Assembly (NCBI RefSeq): GCF_003966265.1
Contig: NZ_RXNV01000001.1
Coordinates: 744,001-808,000 of the forward strand
Reading direction: 5' to 3'
DNA from: Shewanella atlantica
GTDB lineage: Bacteria > Pseudomonadota > Gammaproteobacteria > Enterobacterales > Shewanellaceae
Length of the DNA: 64,000 nucleotides
Shown here: piece after piece, positions 37,814-47,258 of the stretch
How positions within the stretch are numbered: position 1 is the stretch's first letter
Layout: every line of letters begins with the position of its first letter
Notes under the pieces: model-generated
The model's database searches: none
What the model saw: the letters and a program-made list of their open reading frames with translations, nothing else
Told to the model about the DNA's origin: nothing
Translations under genes and position numbers: made by a program

Positions 37814-38998
37814 GATCTTAGCAAACTTACGCTTACCTACCTGGAACACACCGGTCGTTCCGGCGCTTAGCTGAAGACGGGTATCTTCAATCTTAGCCCC
37901 ATCAATCTTGGCGGCACCTTGCTTGATCATGCGCATCGCATCTGAGGTCGAGTTAACAAGCCCAGCCTCTTTAAGTAGGTTAGCGATAGCGATCCCTTCA
38001 CCGGCCGCGATCTCTAACTCTTGAATATCGGTAGGGATAGCGCCTTTTTGGAAACGGTTGATAAACTCCTGATGAGCAGCATCGGCAGCGGCTTCATCAT
38101 GGAAGCGTGCAATGATCTCCTTGGCTAGCGCAATCTTAATGTCACGAGGGTTGGCACCGGCTTCTACATCCGCCTTGAACTGCTCAATTTCACCCAGTGG
38201 ACGGAATGATAACAGTTCAAAATAGCGCCACATCAAATCATCTGAGATAGACATGATCTTACCAAACATCTCACCGGCAGGCTCACTCACACCAATATAG
38301 TTGTGTGCTGACTTAGACATCTTCTTCACGCCATCGAGGCCTTCAAGCAATGGCATCATGATAACCGTTTGTGGCTTTTGGCCTTCTGACTTTTGCAGCT
38401 CACGCCCCATCAGCAAGTTAAACTTCTGATCGGTACCGCCGAGCTCAACATCAGACTTAAGTGCCACCGAGTCATAACCCTGTAACAGTGGGTACATGAA
38501 TTCATGAATCGCGATAGACTGACCAGAGCCATAACGCTTCTTAAAGTCGTCACGCTCCATCATGCGAGCAACCGTCTGCTTCGAAGCCAAACGGATCATA
38601 CCGGCAGCGCCTAGTGGCTCAAGCCAGCTGGAGTTAAACTCGATACGCGTCTTAGCCGGGTCTAAGATTTTATAGACCTGCTGCTTATAGGTTTCGGCAT
38701 TAGCCAATACTTGCTCACGGGTCAAAGGAGGACGAGTACTGTTCTTACCGCTTGGATCACCGACCATACCGGTAAAGTCGCCGATCAAGAAGATAACCTC
38801 ATGACCCAGCTCCTGAAAGGTACGCATCTTATTCAGGATCACGGTATGACCTAAATGAATATCAGGCGCGGTAGGATCGGCTCCAAGCTTGATACGTAAG
38901 GGACGTCCCTCTTTTAATTTTTCCAGCAGATCCGCTTCGAGTAAAATCTCATCGGTACCACGTTTAATTTCTGCTAATGCTTGGTCTAAATCAGCCAT
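37802..38998 (-). CDS. tyrS: Tyrosyl-tRNA synthetase
   Basis: TyrS charges tRNA-Tyr. The 398-residue product is of the TyrRS type with the class I HIGH box as HLGHT near residue 48 and the KMSKS loop intact near 228 ([16 protein letters not shown]). Tyrosine-binding residues lie in [14 protein letters not shown] and [18 protein letters not shown]-terminal S4 RNA-binding domain (residues about 335-398, with [16 protein letters not shown]) ends ...FAKITLV. It is divergent from mepM. The gene order tyrS-mepM-anmK is widespread in gammaproteobacteria. Confidence 0.97.
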   Translation of the reverse strand: MADLDQALAEIKRGTDEILLEADLLEKLKEGRPLRIKLGADPTAPDIHLGHTVILNKMRTFQELGHEVIFLIGDFTGMVGDPSGKNSTRPPLTREQVLANAETYKQQVYKILDPAKTRIEFNSSWLEPLGAAGMIRLASKQTVARMMERDDFKKRYGSGQSIAIHEFMYPLLQGYDSVALKSDVELGGTDQKFNLLMGRELQKSEGQKPQTVIMMPLLEGLDGVKKMSKSAHNYIGVSEPAGEMFGKIMSISDDLMWRYFELLSFRPLGEIEQFKADVEAGANPRDIKIALAKEIIARFHDEAAADAAHQEFINRFQKGAIPTDIQELEIAAGEGIAIANLLKEAGLVNSTSDAMRMIKQGAAKIDGAKIEDTRLQLSAGTTGVFQVGKRKFAKITLV

Positions 38999-39138
38999 CT
39001 CGCCAGCTACTCCAAAGAGCCCATGAATAAATAAAGAGAGTCATGTTACTTGTTAGCCAGCACAAATGAAAGTGTGTACACTAAGGGGATCGGTATAAGC
39101 GACAAAAATTGCTATTTAGTGTGACGGGAAAGGGGTCG

Positions 39139-40575
39139 ATGGGAAAGGTTATTACGTTATTAAAGTTACTGCCTAGATTGCATCAGATGCTACTGACTCT
39201 TCTGGTATTGGTCACAGTAACCATTATTCTTATCCCCGCCGATGACGCTCAGGCATCCAAAAGCACCAATACTCAGCTTTCGGGCAGTATCGATCTCGGT
39301 AACAACGCCACCGACTCTGTGTCTGATATTGAAGCCCGTAATGCTCAACAGCTGAAACTCCCACTGGCATTTCGCAAACCCACACCGCCAACCGGGCACA
39401 CTTCAAGTTCGAACAGTGCGGGTTCTGAATCGAGCGAGAATCAACCGCTATCCGACGATTCAATGACAAAGCAGAAAGCCAAGCAAGCAGAAAATCTGGA
39501 TGTTGAACATTTTCAAGTAAAGAGCGGAGACACCTTAGCCGCTCTCTTTATTCGCGCAGGCCTCAGCTCCAGAGATGTCTATGAGATAACTTTACTACCT
39601 AAAGCAAAAAAGAATCTGCTCAAAATCATGCCCGGTGAAGAGCTCATTATCGCGAAAAATTCATCGGGTGAACTCGCCGAACTAAAATACCAACTCAACC
39701 CTATCTCGACTCTCATCATCACTAAAAATGAAACCGGCTATAAAGAGCAGATCTCTGACAAGCAGGTAGAGAGCCGGACTAAGTTCGCCAGTGCCACCAT
39801 AAGCAGTAACTTTTGGAATGCCGGAGTCGGCGCGGGATTAACCCCAAATCAGATCATGCAACTGGCCACCATTTTCGGCTGGGACATAGATTTCGCACTG
39901 GATCTCAGGAAAGACGATCATTTTGCTCTCATCTTCGAAGAGGAGTATGCCGACGGTGAGTTCTTAAGAAACGGGAATATTCTGGCGGCCGAGTTCAGCA
40001 ACCAGGGGGACCGATACACTGCGGTGCGTTATACCGATGGTAACTACTACTCCGAAGAGGGACGCAGTATGCGTAAAGCTTTCCTGCGCTCTCCTGTCGA
40101 CTTTAAATACGTAAGTTCAAGCTTTAACCCCAAACGACTTCACCCGGTCACAGGACAGGTGAGAGCGCATAGAGGGGTAGATTACGTGGCTAAGGTGGGA
40201 ACACCGATCAAAGCCGCGGGTAAAGGGCGCGTCATCAAATCAGCCTATAACCAATACAATGGAAACTATGTGTTCATTAAACACAATGACACCTATACCA
40301 CTAAATACTTGCACCTGAAGAAACGCAAAGTTAAGCAGGGCGCAACCGTAAAGCAGGGACAGGTCATCGGAACCTTAGGCTCTACCGGGCGAGTCACGGG
40401 AGCACACCTGCATTATGAGTTTATCGTCAACGGTGTTCACCGTAATCCGAGAACAATAAAACTTCCCAAATCATTACCTATCGCCAGTAAAGATAAACCT
40501 AAGTTTATGGCGCTTAGCAAACAGATAATGACTAAACTTCAACATAACAAACAAGTTTATCTGGCATCTCAATAA
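39139..40575 (+). CDS. mepM: Murein DD-endopeptidase, MepM/YebA family (LysM-M23)
   Basis: This periplasmic hydrolase cuts D-Ala-mDAP crosslinks to open space for peptidoglycan growth. The protein has a membrane anchor/signal helix (LLTLLVLVTVTIILI, near residues 18-32), a low-complexity Ser/Asn region, and a LysM/OapA-type domain (FQVKSGDTLAALFIRAGL, near 122). A middle domain and an M23 metallopeptidase domain follow: zinc residues in HRGVDYVAKVG and HLHYEF, and KHNDTYTTKYLHL. ATG at 39139 with AAGGGG upstream gives 478 residues; the frame is open to TTG 39109. anmK follows, placing wall cutting next to wall recycling. Confidence 0.92.
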   Translation: MGKVITLLKLLPRLHQMLLTLLVLVTVTIILIPADDAQASKSTNTQLSGSIDLGNNATDSVSDIEARNAQQLKLPLAFRKPTPPTGHTSSSNSAGSESSENQPLSDDSMTKQKAKQAENLDVEHFQVKSGDTLAALFIRAGLSSRDVYEITLLPKAKKNLLKIMPGEELIIAKNSSGELAELKYQLNPISTLIITKNETGYKEQISDKQVESRTKFASATISSNFWNAGVGAGLTPNQIMQLATIFGWDIDFALDLRKDDHFALIFEEEYADGEFLRNGNILAAEFSNQGDRYTAVRYTDGNYYSEEGRSMRKAFLRSPVDFKYVSSSFNPKRLHPVTGQVRAHRGVDYVAKVGTPIKAAGKGRVIKSAYNQYNGNYVFIKHNDTYTTKYLHLKKRKVKQGATVKQGQVIGTLGSTGRVTGAHLHYEFIVNGVHRNPRTIKLPKSLPIASKDKPKFMALSKQIMTKLQHNKQVYLASQ

Positions 40576-40729
40576 CCACACATTACAAGCAAAATTGACG
40601 ACCACACCCGCCAATCCACAGGATCACAAGATCCGGTGGAGATGCCAGATACCAGTTTCTAAAATTCAGCCAAGGTTCAAACTCGACAGAAAAATATGCA
40701 GATGAACCTGGCGACAACGGATATTAAAG

Positions 40730-41839
40730 ATGAATACAAACTATTTTATAGGGTTAATGTCAGGCACCAGCATGGATGGCGTAGATGCCGTTCTTGTCGA
40801 TTTTGGCTCGCCAAGCCCAAAGCTGGTCGCTAAACACAGCCAGGTAATTCCTAAACACACCTTAAGAAACCTTCAGCGCCTCTGTTTGCCCGGCAGCGAT
40901 GAGATCAACCTCCTGGGTCAATTGGACCGTAGTGTAGGCCTGTTATTTGGCGCCGCCGTCAATGAACTCCTGGCTAAAGCCGGAGTATCCAAAGAACAGG
41001 TCGTAGCCATAGGCAGCCACGGTCAGACTGTCAGACATATGCCGAATCTCGATATGGGATTTACACTTCAGATTGGCGATCCTAACACCATAGCCGTCGA
41101 AACCGGCATCGATGTTATCGCCGACTTCAGACGTAAAGATATCGCGCTTGGTGGACAAGGTGCTCCTCTGGTTCCGGCATTCCACCAGCAGATGTTTGCA
41201 AGCCCGGACACACCGCGCATTATTCTCAATATCGGTGGAATAGCTAACCTCACCTACCTGCCCGGTAATACTGACGATGTGATTGGATTCGACACCGGGC
41301 CGGGTAACACCCTGATCGATGCCTGGATACAGCAGATAAAAGATGAAGCCTATGATGAAGATGGTGCCTGGGCCGCAAGCGGAACGACCGATGAGAAACT
41401 ACTGAAACACCTGCTCTCTCATACCTACTTCTCTCAACCCTTTCCTAAGAGCACAGGTAGAGAGTTATTCAATCAAGCCTGGCTTGAGCAACAGGCCGCC
41501 GAATTCGGCTACCTGAATGAAGCCGACATTCAATCCACCCTACTCGATGTCACTTGCCACAGTATCGCGAAAGACACCCTTGCCCTGTCACCCAGGGGAG
41601 AGCTGTTTGTTTGCGGAGGGGGGGCGTTTAACACCGAACTGATGTCACGTCTGGACAAATTACTTCCCGGATATAGGCTCAGCACAACCTCGGATATAGG
41701 TATTGCCCCTCAGTGGGTCGAAGGGATCGCATTTGCCTGGCTTGCCATGCGTCATCATCAAGGCCTCTCGGGTAACCTACCCGCAGTAACCGGCGCCTCC
41801 AGAGAAGCCGTGCTGGGTTCCCTGTTCCCGGCAACATAG
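40730..41839 (+). CDS. anmK: Anhydro-N-acetylmuramic acid kinase AnmK
   Basis: AnmK hydrates and phosphorylates anhydro-MurNAc to MurNAc-6-phosphate in cell-wall recycling. The 369-residue product matches E. coli in length, with [18 protein letters not shown] (ATP-binding) at residues 8-25, [30 protein letters not shown] near 130 (catalytic Asp region), [13 protein letters not shown] and [13 protein letters not shown]. It follows mepM by 154 bases. Confidence 0.96.
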   Translation: MNTNYFIGLMSGTSMDGVDAVLVDFGSPSPKLVAKHSQVIPKHTLRNLQRLCLPGSDEINLLGQLDRSVGLLFGAAVNELLAKAGVSKEQVVAIGSHGQTVRHMPNLDMGFTLQIGDPNTIAVETGIDVIADFRRKDIALGGQGAPLVPAFHQQMFASPDTPRIILNIGGIANLTYLPGNTDDVIGFDTGPGNTLIDAWIQQIKDEAYDEDGAWAASGTTDEKLLKHLLSHTYFSQPFPKSTGRELFNQAWLEQQAAEFGYLNEADIQSTLLDVTCHSIAKDTLALSPRGELFVCGGGAFNTELMSRLDKLLPGYRLSTTSDIGIAPQWVEGIAFAWLAMRHHQGLSGNLPAVTGASREAVLGSLFPAT

Positions 41840-41846
41840 AGCTATC

Positions 41847-41868
41847 GCTGGAGGAACAAGCCTCCAGC
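41847..41868. terminator. Stem-loop between anmK and the convergent regulator gene
   Basis: GCTGGAGG (41847-41854) pairs perfectly with CCTCCAGC (41861-41868) around AACAAG. There is no T run, so it may act as a bidirectional weak terminator between convergent genes. Confidence 0.6.
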
Positions 41869-41881
41869 CTTCAAACATTAA

Positions 41882-44017
41882 TCAATGTAATAGTTTATGT
41901 TTAAGTTTAATCACATCACGTTTTGAATACTCAGACAGGGTCATCAGCAGGCGTCTCTCGCCGGGAATATAGCTCATGGCCCCATACGAGCTCAAACTGC
42001 TCGCGGGCAATTTTAAAATAGGCGTGGTGAGATCGGTATTAAAACTCCAGAAATTAATCAGCTGATACCCTGAGTTAACCTCACGAAAATAGACCCCTTT
42101 GTCAGTCACGACCCAGTTGTAACTCTCGTTAAAGTCCTCTATGGCAATCAAGAGCTCCACTTGCTGAGGATTCGATATATCCATAGACCAGAGGCCATAT
42201 TCATCATAGCGGGTAAATACTAAGGTATTTTCATCGGTCATCTTGCCTAAACGTACATCGATAGTGCTCAGATGCTTGGGTGAATGGTTGTGCAATGAGA
42301 AGGCGGTTAAGCCATCATTGGTCGAGGATAGCACCCATTCATCTCCCCATGCCCAGCTCGGTCTTCTATGATCTGAAGACCTTGAAGGTAATATGCTGAT
42401 ACCGCCGCTGGAGAGATCTACAATATGGATCTTATTACCTTCATTTTTATCATCCGGGGCCAGAAACGCAATTTTGCTACCATCATGGGACCAAGCCGGA
42501 TAGGCGACCCTGCGCTTAAGATCGGTGAGCTGCACCCTGTTTAATCCATTATGATCTGACGTCCATACCTCATTGAACCCGGTCTCGTTAGACACATAGG
42601 CGATACGTTTGACTTTCGATGAATAATCGGGGTTACGGTAACTGTATTCCGCTTGGGATATGGGAAATATAGTCGAGGGAATATCCTGGTCCAAAGCCAG
42701 ATAGGCAACACTAAAATCTTTGATGTAGTTGGAATAGACCAGCTCATCTCTATGGGGAATAAATTTTGGATAACTGAACCCGGAAACCGACAGCGGTAAT
42801 AACTCTTTCGACTCAATATCGACAATAAAACCATCCCTGACCCCTGAGTTTTCGGTGCTGAAAACCAGCTTCTGACTGTCCTGATCCCAACTCAGACCAC
42901 GAATATCCTCTAGACCTTGAGTCAGACGTACCTCTTCGCCGGTTACAATGTTCCGTATAAAAATATCCTCAGAAATCGTGCCATATCGCCTCGCTATCGC
43001 AATCCACTTCCCATCGGGACTGAAGGCAACATCTCTATCCCGGTAACCACAGTCACGCTCACATGAGAGTCTGACAGGAGTCGACTCTGCTCCGCTCAGT
43101 GCAAGCAAGTACAATCCGGCATCGGACTCCTTTTTTTCCTGCCAGATATAGATAAGGGATTGACCATCGGCAGAGATATCTAACGCAGAGGTATAACTGT
43201 AACACTCAGATAGATGGCTCACTTCATTCGTCTCTAACATGAGGCGATTCATATGGCATTCGCGGGTAACTCTGTCTTCACTGGGGTATATCAGTGATTT
43301 ACCATCAGGCGACCATATAGCCCTGAGTTCACGAGTCCGTTTCGATGTCAGTCGCTTGGGTGTCAGGGTCGGGGATTCCAAATCCTTAAGATACAAATTA
43401 GACCGCTTACCATAAACCAACCAACGTCCATCCGGCGAAACGGCCGGATATAACTCAGCGCCCGCAGCCCGCGTCAATTGCACCATTTCAGTTTGACGCA
43501 ATTGCTTACTGTCCTGATACAGATGCAAGCCGGCAAACACAGCCACAACGAGCAGGAGTACAAGCATGGCATACGATCCCAAGCGTAACTGCTTACTTAA
43601 GCGCTCAACCTTAGCCTGCTCGACTTGTAATATTTCGGGTTCATCCACCAGGTCCGAGGCATCAAACAGGGGCTCAATCAATAATCGGTAACCGGTTTTT
43701 CTGACGGTTTCTATCGCTTGCTCGCCGCTAAGCAGAGGGTTGAGATGTTTTCTCAGATGCCAGATAGCATTCGTTAACGCCTTAGCACCGACATAGGAAT
43801 TCCCTTCCCAGATGTTTTCGATAAGCTCATCGCGGGTCACGACGTTTGGATATTTTCTTGCCAGATAACTTAGCAACTCGATAAATTTAGGCTGAATAGA
43901 GACCTTGCCCGCCATTACGCCATCCGGGACAGGCTCAAAAAAGTTAAGACTATTCTCAGCGGGCATGACTTCGCAGCTTGCCAACTTAAATACCGCCTCT
44001 TTTCTTATCTTTATCAT
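41882..44017 (-). CDS. CadC-like membrane transcriptional regulator with beta-propeller sensor
   Basis: The 711-residue protein is built like CadC/ToxR. A cytoplasmic OmpR-type winged helix fills residues about 20-115 (IQPKFIELLSYLARKYPNVVTRDELIENIW, ALTNAIWHLRKHL, IETVRKTGYRLL). One membrane helix follows (SYAMLVLLLVVAVFAGLHLY, near 150-168), then a large periplasmic part of TolB/WD40-like repeats (PAVSPDGRWLVYGKR, AIWSPDGKSLIYPS, VAFSPDGKWIAIARR, PAWSHDGSKIAFLAP). The gene is divergent from a TonB receptor, peptidase and phosphatase and most probably controls them in response to a periplasmic ligand, an inference from orientation. The propeller in place of the usual CadC sensor is a variant common in Shewanella and its relatives. 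Confidence 0.88.
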   Translation of the reverse strand: MIKIRKEAVFKLASCEVMPAENSLNFFEPVPDGVMAGKVSIQPKFIELLSYLARKYPNVVTRDELIENIWEGNSYVGAKALTNAIWHLRKHLNPLLSGEQAIETVRKTGYRLLIEPLFDASDLVDEPEILQVEQAKVERLSKQLRLGSYAMLVLLLVVAVFAGLHLYQDSKQLRQTEMVQLTRAAGAELYPAVSPDGRWLVYGKRSNLYLKDLESPTLTPKRLTSKRTRELRAIWSPDGKSLIYPSEDRVTRECHMNRLMLETNEVSHLSECYSYTSALDISADGQSLIYIWQEKKESDAGLYLLALSGAESTPVRLSCERDCGYRDRDVAFSPDGKWIAIARRYGTISEDIFIRNIVTGEEVRLTQGLEDIRGLSWDQDSQKLVFSTENSGVRDGFIVDIESKELLPLSVSGFSYPKFIPHRDELVYSNYIKDFSVAYLALDQDIPSTIFPISQAEYSYRNPDYSSKVKRIAYVSNETGFNEVWTSDHNGLNRVQLTDLKRRVAYPAWSHDGSKIAFLAPDDKNEGNKIHIVDLSSGGISILPSRSSDHRRPSWAWGDEWVLSSTNDGLTAFSLHNHSPKHLSTIDVRLGKMTDENTLVFTRYDEYGLWSMDISNPQQVELLIAIEDFNESYNWVVTDKGVYFREVNSGYQLINFWSFNTDLTTPILKLPASSLSSYGAMSYIPGERRLLMTLSEYSKRDVIKLKHKLLH

Positions 44018-44373
44018 CCCACTCTCCGGAAGCCGTTGATTCTAACTTTTATTGCAGCTCAACTTTACCCCTAAGATTTTACATCCAACCAACATCAAAC
44101 CACAAGTAAACACGCAGGCGTAAAACATAATGTAACCAGTTAATTTAAAAAAGAATAGATATTAAATAGATATATAAACAACAAAGAAACGACACACCAG
44201 CCATTGCTGCCAAATAACAAATTAATTACAACTTGTTTCAGTTGACAGCTTGCGACTTCTTGTAGTGCTAATCGACATCGTTCTCCCCAGAAATACCTGT
44301 TTCTCTGTGACGTTTACAACGAACCGAAGAGTGAAACCAATAGGTAAATTATAAAAATAAGGACAGCAATCAG
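44018..44373. other. Divergent regulatory gap, CadC-like gene / TonB receptor
   Basis: These 356 AT-rich bases should contain the operator of the CadC-like regulator and both promoters. TTGACA occurs at 44241-44246 (plus strand) but no good -10 follows at normal spacing. No hairpin or known consensus stands out. Confidence 0.45.
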
Positions 44374-47142
44374 ATGAAACCACAGATGAAATTATCGGCA
44401 TTAACATTAGCCATAACCATGGCGGCATTAGCCCCGTCATCGCTACTCGCAGCGGAAGATTCTGCCGCGACGGACGGCGCAAATAGTAAAATTGAAAAAA
44501 TTGAGGTAACGGGCTCCCGTATTAAGCGTGCCGACTTTGAAGGGGTAGCTCCAGTCACGGTGATCACAGCAGATGATATTGCCAATAGCGGCCTATCCTC
44601 TATCTCTGAAGTCCTTCAATCTTCAGTGGCAAATAATGGTGGCTCACTCAACGGTGACAGCGATGGGTTCACCGATAGCGCAAGCTCTGTTAACCTTCGC
44701 GGTATGGGTGCCAACAGAACTCTGGTACTCATTAATGGCCGCCGCCAAGCCTCATTCCCTTCTGCTGCTGGTGGTACATCAAACTTCGTCGATACCTCTG
44801 ATATCCCAACGGCTGCAGTTGAACGTATCGAAATTCTTACCGGTGGAGCATCGGCGATTTATGGTTCAGATGCCGTCGGTGGCGTAGTAAACATCATCCT
44901 TAAGAAGCAATATGATGGTGCTAAGGTTGAAGCTAAATACTCAGATACTACCCAAGGTGGTGGTGAGCAGTTTGACCTATCTTACCTTCAGGGTATCAAC
45001 ACTGAAAACAGTCAAACTTTGATCATGCTCGAATACAAGCAGGTTGGCGCAATCCAGACCTACCAGCGTGATGACCTATATAGCCCTGCCTATTATGAAG
45101 ATGAAGATGGCGACATTCGTTGGGGTTCTGGACCATACGGTGACTCATTTCCATCAAGCTGGGCATCCTGGATCAGAGATTACTCAAAAGTTTATACCGA
45201 TGATAAGTACAGCCCTGTCGATGAAGCTCAGTGTACTAATCTGTTCGGTGACAAAGGGGTCTATGTAGAAGCTGGTACTTATGATTGTTACTACGATAAG
45301 TATGCCGACCGCGGTCTACAGTCAGAATATGACAGAATCAACCTGGTTGTTAACAGCACTTACGATCTTAACGATGATTGGCAGATTTATGGAATGCTTA
45401 ATGCCTCCTATAAAGAGAGCACTAAGTATAAAGATGAGAAAGGTTTCGGGGATTACTTCTATCAAGATGAAGCCACAGGTGCAATGAGCTACGACAAGTA
45501 CGAATTTGAAGATTACAACAAATTCCAGATGCGCCGTCGTATGGAGGAGTACCCTGGACCACGTACCTATGATACTCAAAACACTAAAGCCTCTCTCGCC
45601 TTCGGTGCTAACGGTACTATTGGTGATTACGAACTGGATATCTCCTGGTCTAGCGGCTACGCACTGTATGAGAAGCAGAACCACCATATGGTCAGAGCAG
45701 ATGCCCTACTCGGTATGGTGACTTTCGATCCTAATGACACTGATCTTTCTAAGTGGTATCCAAATAACCAGTTAACCACAGAGCAAGCTGAAGCACTTAT
45801 TGGTGACTCAACTAAGAAATCAGACTCTAGTATGCACCAGCTGCAGGCCGTATTTACCGGTGACCTAATGGAGCTGGAAGCGGGCACTGTTGGCTTTGCA
45901 ACTACAGCAGAGTGGGCACGTGAAAGCTATGAAGATACTTTAGATGAAACCACCATGAGCGGTGGTTTTATCGGTATGGGTGGTACTGGTGGTAAGGGTG
46001 ACCGTGACCGTGTCGCTGTTGCAGGTGAATTGCAGATCCCACTCCTTGCCGATATGACAGGTGTTAAGTCATTAGACCTATCTGCTGCACTTCGTTATGA
46101 CCAATATCTGGATGATTCAGATGTGGGCGGAGCAACGACTCCTCAGGTTGGCCTAAGTTACCGACCAATTGATGAGGTAATGGTACGTGCTAACTGGGGT
46201 AAGAGTTTCCGCGCCCCAGATATGCACCGCCTGTACGCAGGATTAACAAGAGGTTTTGGTGGCACTGAGTATCCACACCCAACAATACCTGATGAGATCT
46301 ATGAAGATGATTACGAGAGCTTTAACTCAGGGAACCTTAACCTTACCGAAGAGAAGGGTGAATTCTGGAACTTAGGCTTTGTGGCCAATGTGACAGACAG
46401 TGCAGATCTGACATTAGACTGGTGGAATATCGAACTTGAGGGTGCGGTTAAGACAATCTCAACCGATGAGATGCTGGAAGACCAAAGCTATAACAAGAAT
46501 GGTCAATATACAGATTGCTCAACAATGCCAGAAGTGGGTTACCTGACTGAGTTTGATGATGATGGCATCGAAAATATCGCCTGTATGCGTAAAGGCCCTA
46601 TCAACAGTGCCTATGAAGCATCGGAAGGTATTGATGCCAGCTTCAACTACCTGTTCCCGGAAACTGCTGCCGGTGAGTTTAAGTTCAAGCTTGCAGCCTC
46701 TTACCTACTCAAGAAAGAGTATCAAGAGAGAGTAGGTGATGAGATAGAGGAGCAGACTGAAACTGATTACTTCCCTAAGTGGAAGGGTAATGCCAGCCTA
46801 AGCTGGAGCTATGAAGACTTCACAGCAACCATCGCTTACTACTACACAGGTGAGGCCGTAGGAACCGATCTGTTTGAGTACGTTGACGCAGATGGTGAAG
46901 ATGTAGAGTCGATTGAGACTGATACCTTAGATCCATATCAGATCATCAACATCACCCTGTCTTACTACGCACCATGGGAAGGTAAGTTCACCGCTGGTGT
47001 TAAAAACCTGACCGATGAGATGCCACCACTTTACGATATACGTAACGACGAACACAACGACTGGCCATACTATCAGGATGATAACAGCAGTTACTCTGCT
47101 AAAGGTCGTAGCCTGTTCTTAGGCTACTCACAGAAGTTCTAA
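44374..47142 (+). CDS. TonB-dependent outer-membrane receptor
   Basis: The 922-residue protein has a signal peptide (cleavage after SSLLA, near residue 26). A plug domain (about 45-165) begins with the TonB-box-like region IEKIEVTGSRIKR and contains SVNLRGMGANRTLVLINGRR and VERIEILTGGASAIYGSDAVGGVVNIILKK. A beta-barrel of about 750 residues follows, ending in phenylalanine (FLGYSQKF). The barrel is very acidic, with many Asp/Glu/Tyr loops. The subclass resembles the oar/CirA-like receptors that Shewanella uses for peptides, not classical siderophore receptors, but the substrate is unknown. The association with an S9 peptidase suggests peptide uptake. Confidence 0.92.
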   Translation: MKPQMKLSALTLAITMAALAPSSLLAAEDSAATDGANSKIEKIEVTGSRIKRADFEGVAPVTVITADDIANSGLSSISEVLQSSVANNGGSLNGDSDGFTDSASSVNLRGMGANRTLVLINGRRQASFPSAAGGTSNFVDTSDIPTAAVERIEILTGGASAIYGSDAVGGVVNIILKKQYDGAKVEAKYSDTTQGGGEQFDLSYLQGINTENSQTLIMLEYKQVGAIQTYQRDDLYSPAYYEDEDGDIRWGSGPYGDSFPSSWASWIRDYSKVYTDDKYSPVDEAQCTNLFGDKGVYVEAGTYDCYYDKYADRGLQSEYDRINLVVNSTYDLNDDWQIYGMLNASYKESTKYKDEKGFGDYFYQDEATGAMSYDKYEFEDYNKFQMRRRMEEYPGPRTYDTQNTKASLAFGANGTIGDYELDISWSSGYALYEKQNHHMVRADALLGMVTFDPNDTDLSKWYPNNQLTTEQAEALIGDSTKKSDSSMHQLQAVFTGDLMELEAGTVGFATTAEWARESYEDTLDETTMSGGFIGMGGTGGKGDRDRVAVAGELQIPLLADMTGVKSLDLSAALRYDQYLDDSDVGGATTPQVGLSYRPIDEVMVRANWGKSFRAPDMHRLYAGLTRGFGGTEYPHPTIPDEIYEDDYESFNSGNLNLTEEKGEFWNLGFVANVTDSADLTLDWWNIELEGAVKTISTDEMLEDQSYNKNGQYTDCSTMPEVGYLTEFDDDGIENIACMRKGPINSAYEASEGIDASFNYLFPETAAGEFKFKLAASYLLKKEYQERVGDEIEEQTETDYFPKWKGNASLSWSYEDFTATIAYYYTGEAVGTDLFEYVDADGEDVESIETDTLDPYQIINITLSYYAPWEGKFTAGVKNLTDEMPPLYDIRNDEHNDWPYYQDDNSSYSAKGRSLFLGYSQKF

Positions 47143-47155
47143 ACCCGGCTAAGAC

Positions 47156-47220
47156 ACCCGGTGGTGAAACTACCGGGTTGATTAAAGCCTCAACACCAGC
47201 GCCTTTCGGGGCGCTATTTT
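47156..47220 (+). terminator. Two hairpins between receptor and peptidase genes
   Basis: The first stem is ACCCGGT/ACCGGGT (47156-47162 with 47172-47178). The second is AGCGCC/GGCGCT (47198-47203 with 47210-47215) followed by ATTTT, an attenuator-like terminator. They may reduce, not abolish, read-through into the peptidase gene. Confidence 0.6.
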
Positions 47221-47258
47221 CCCTGACAACTTGCTATCCCTTTTATCAGGAGATGAAA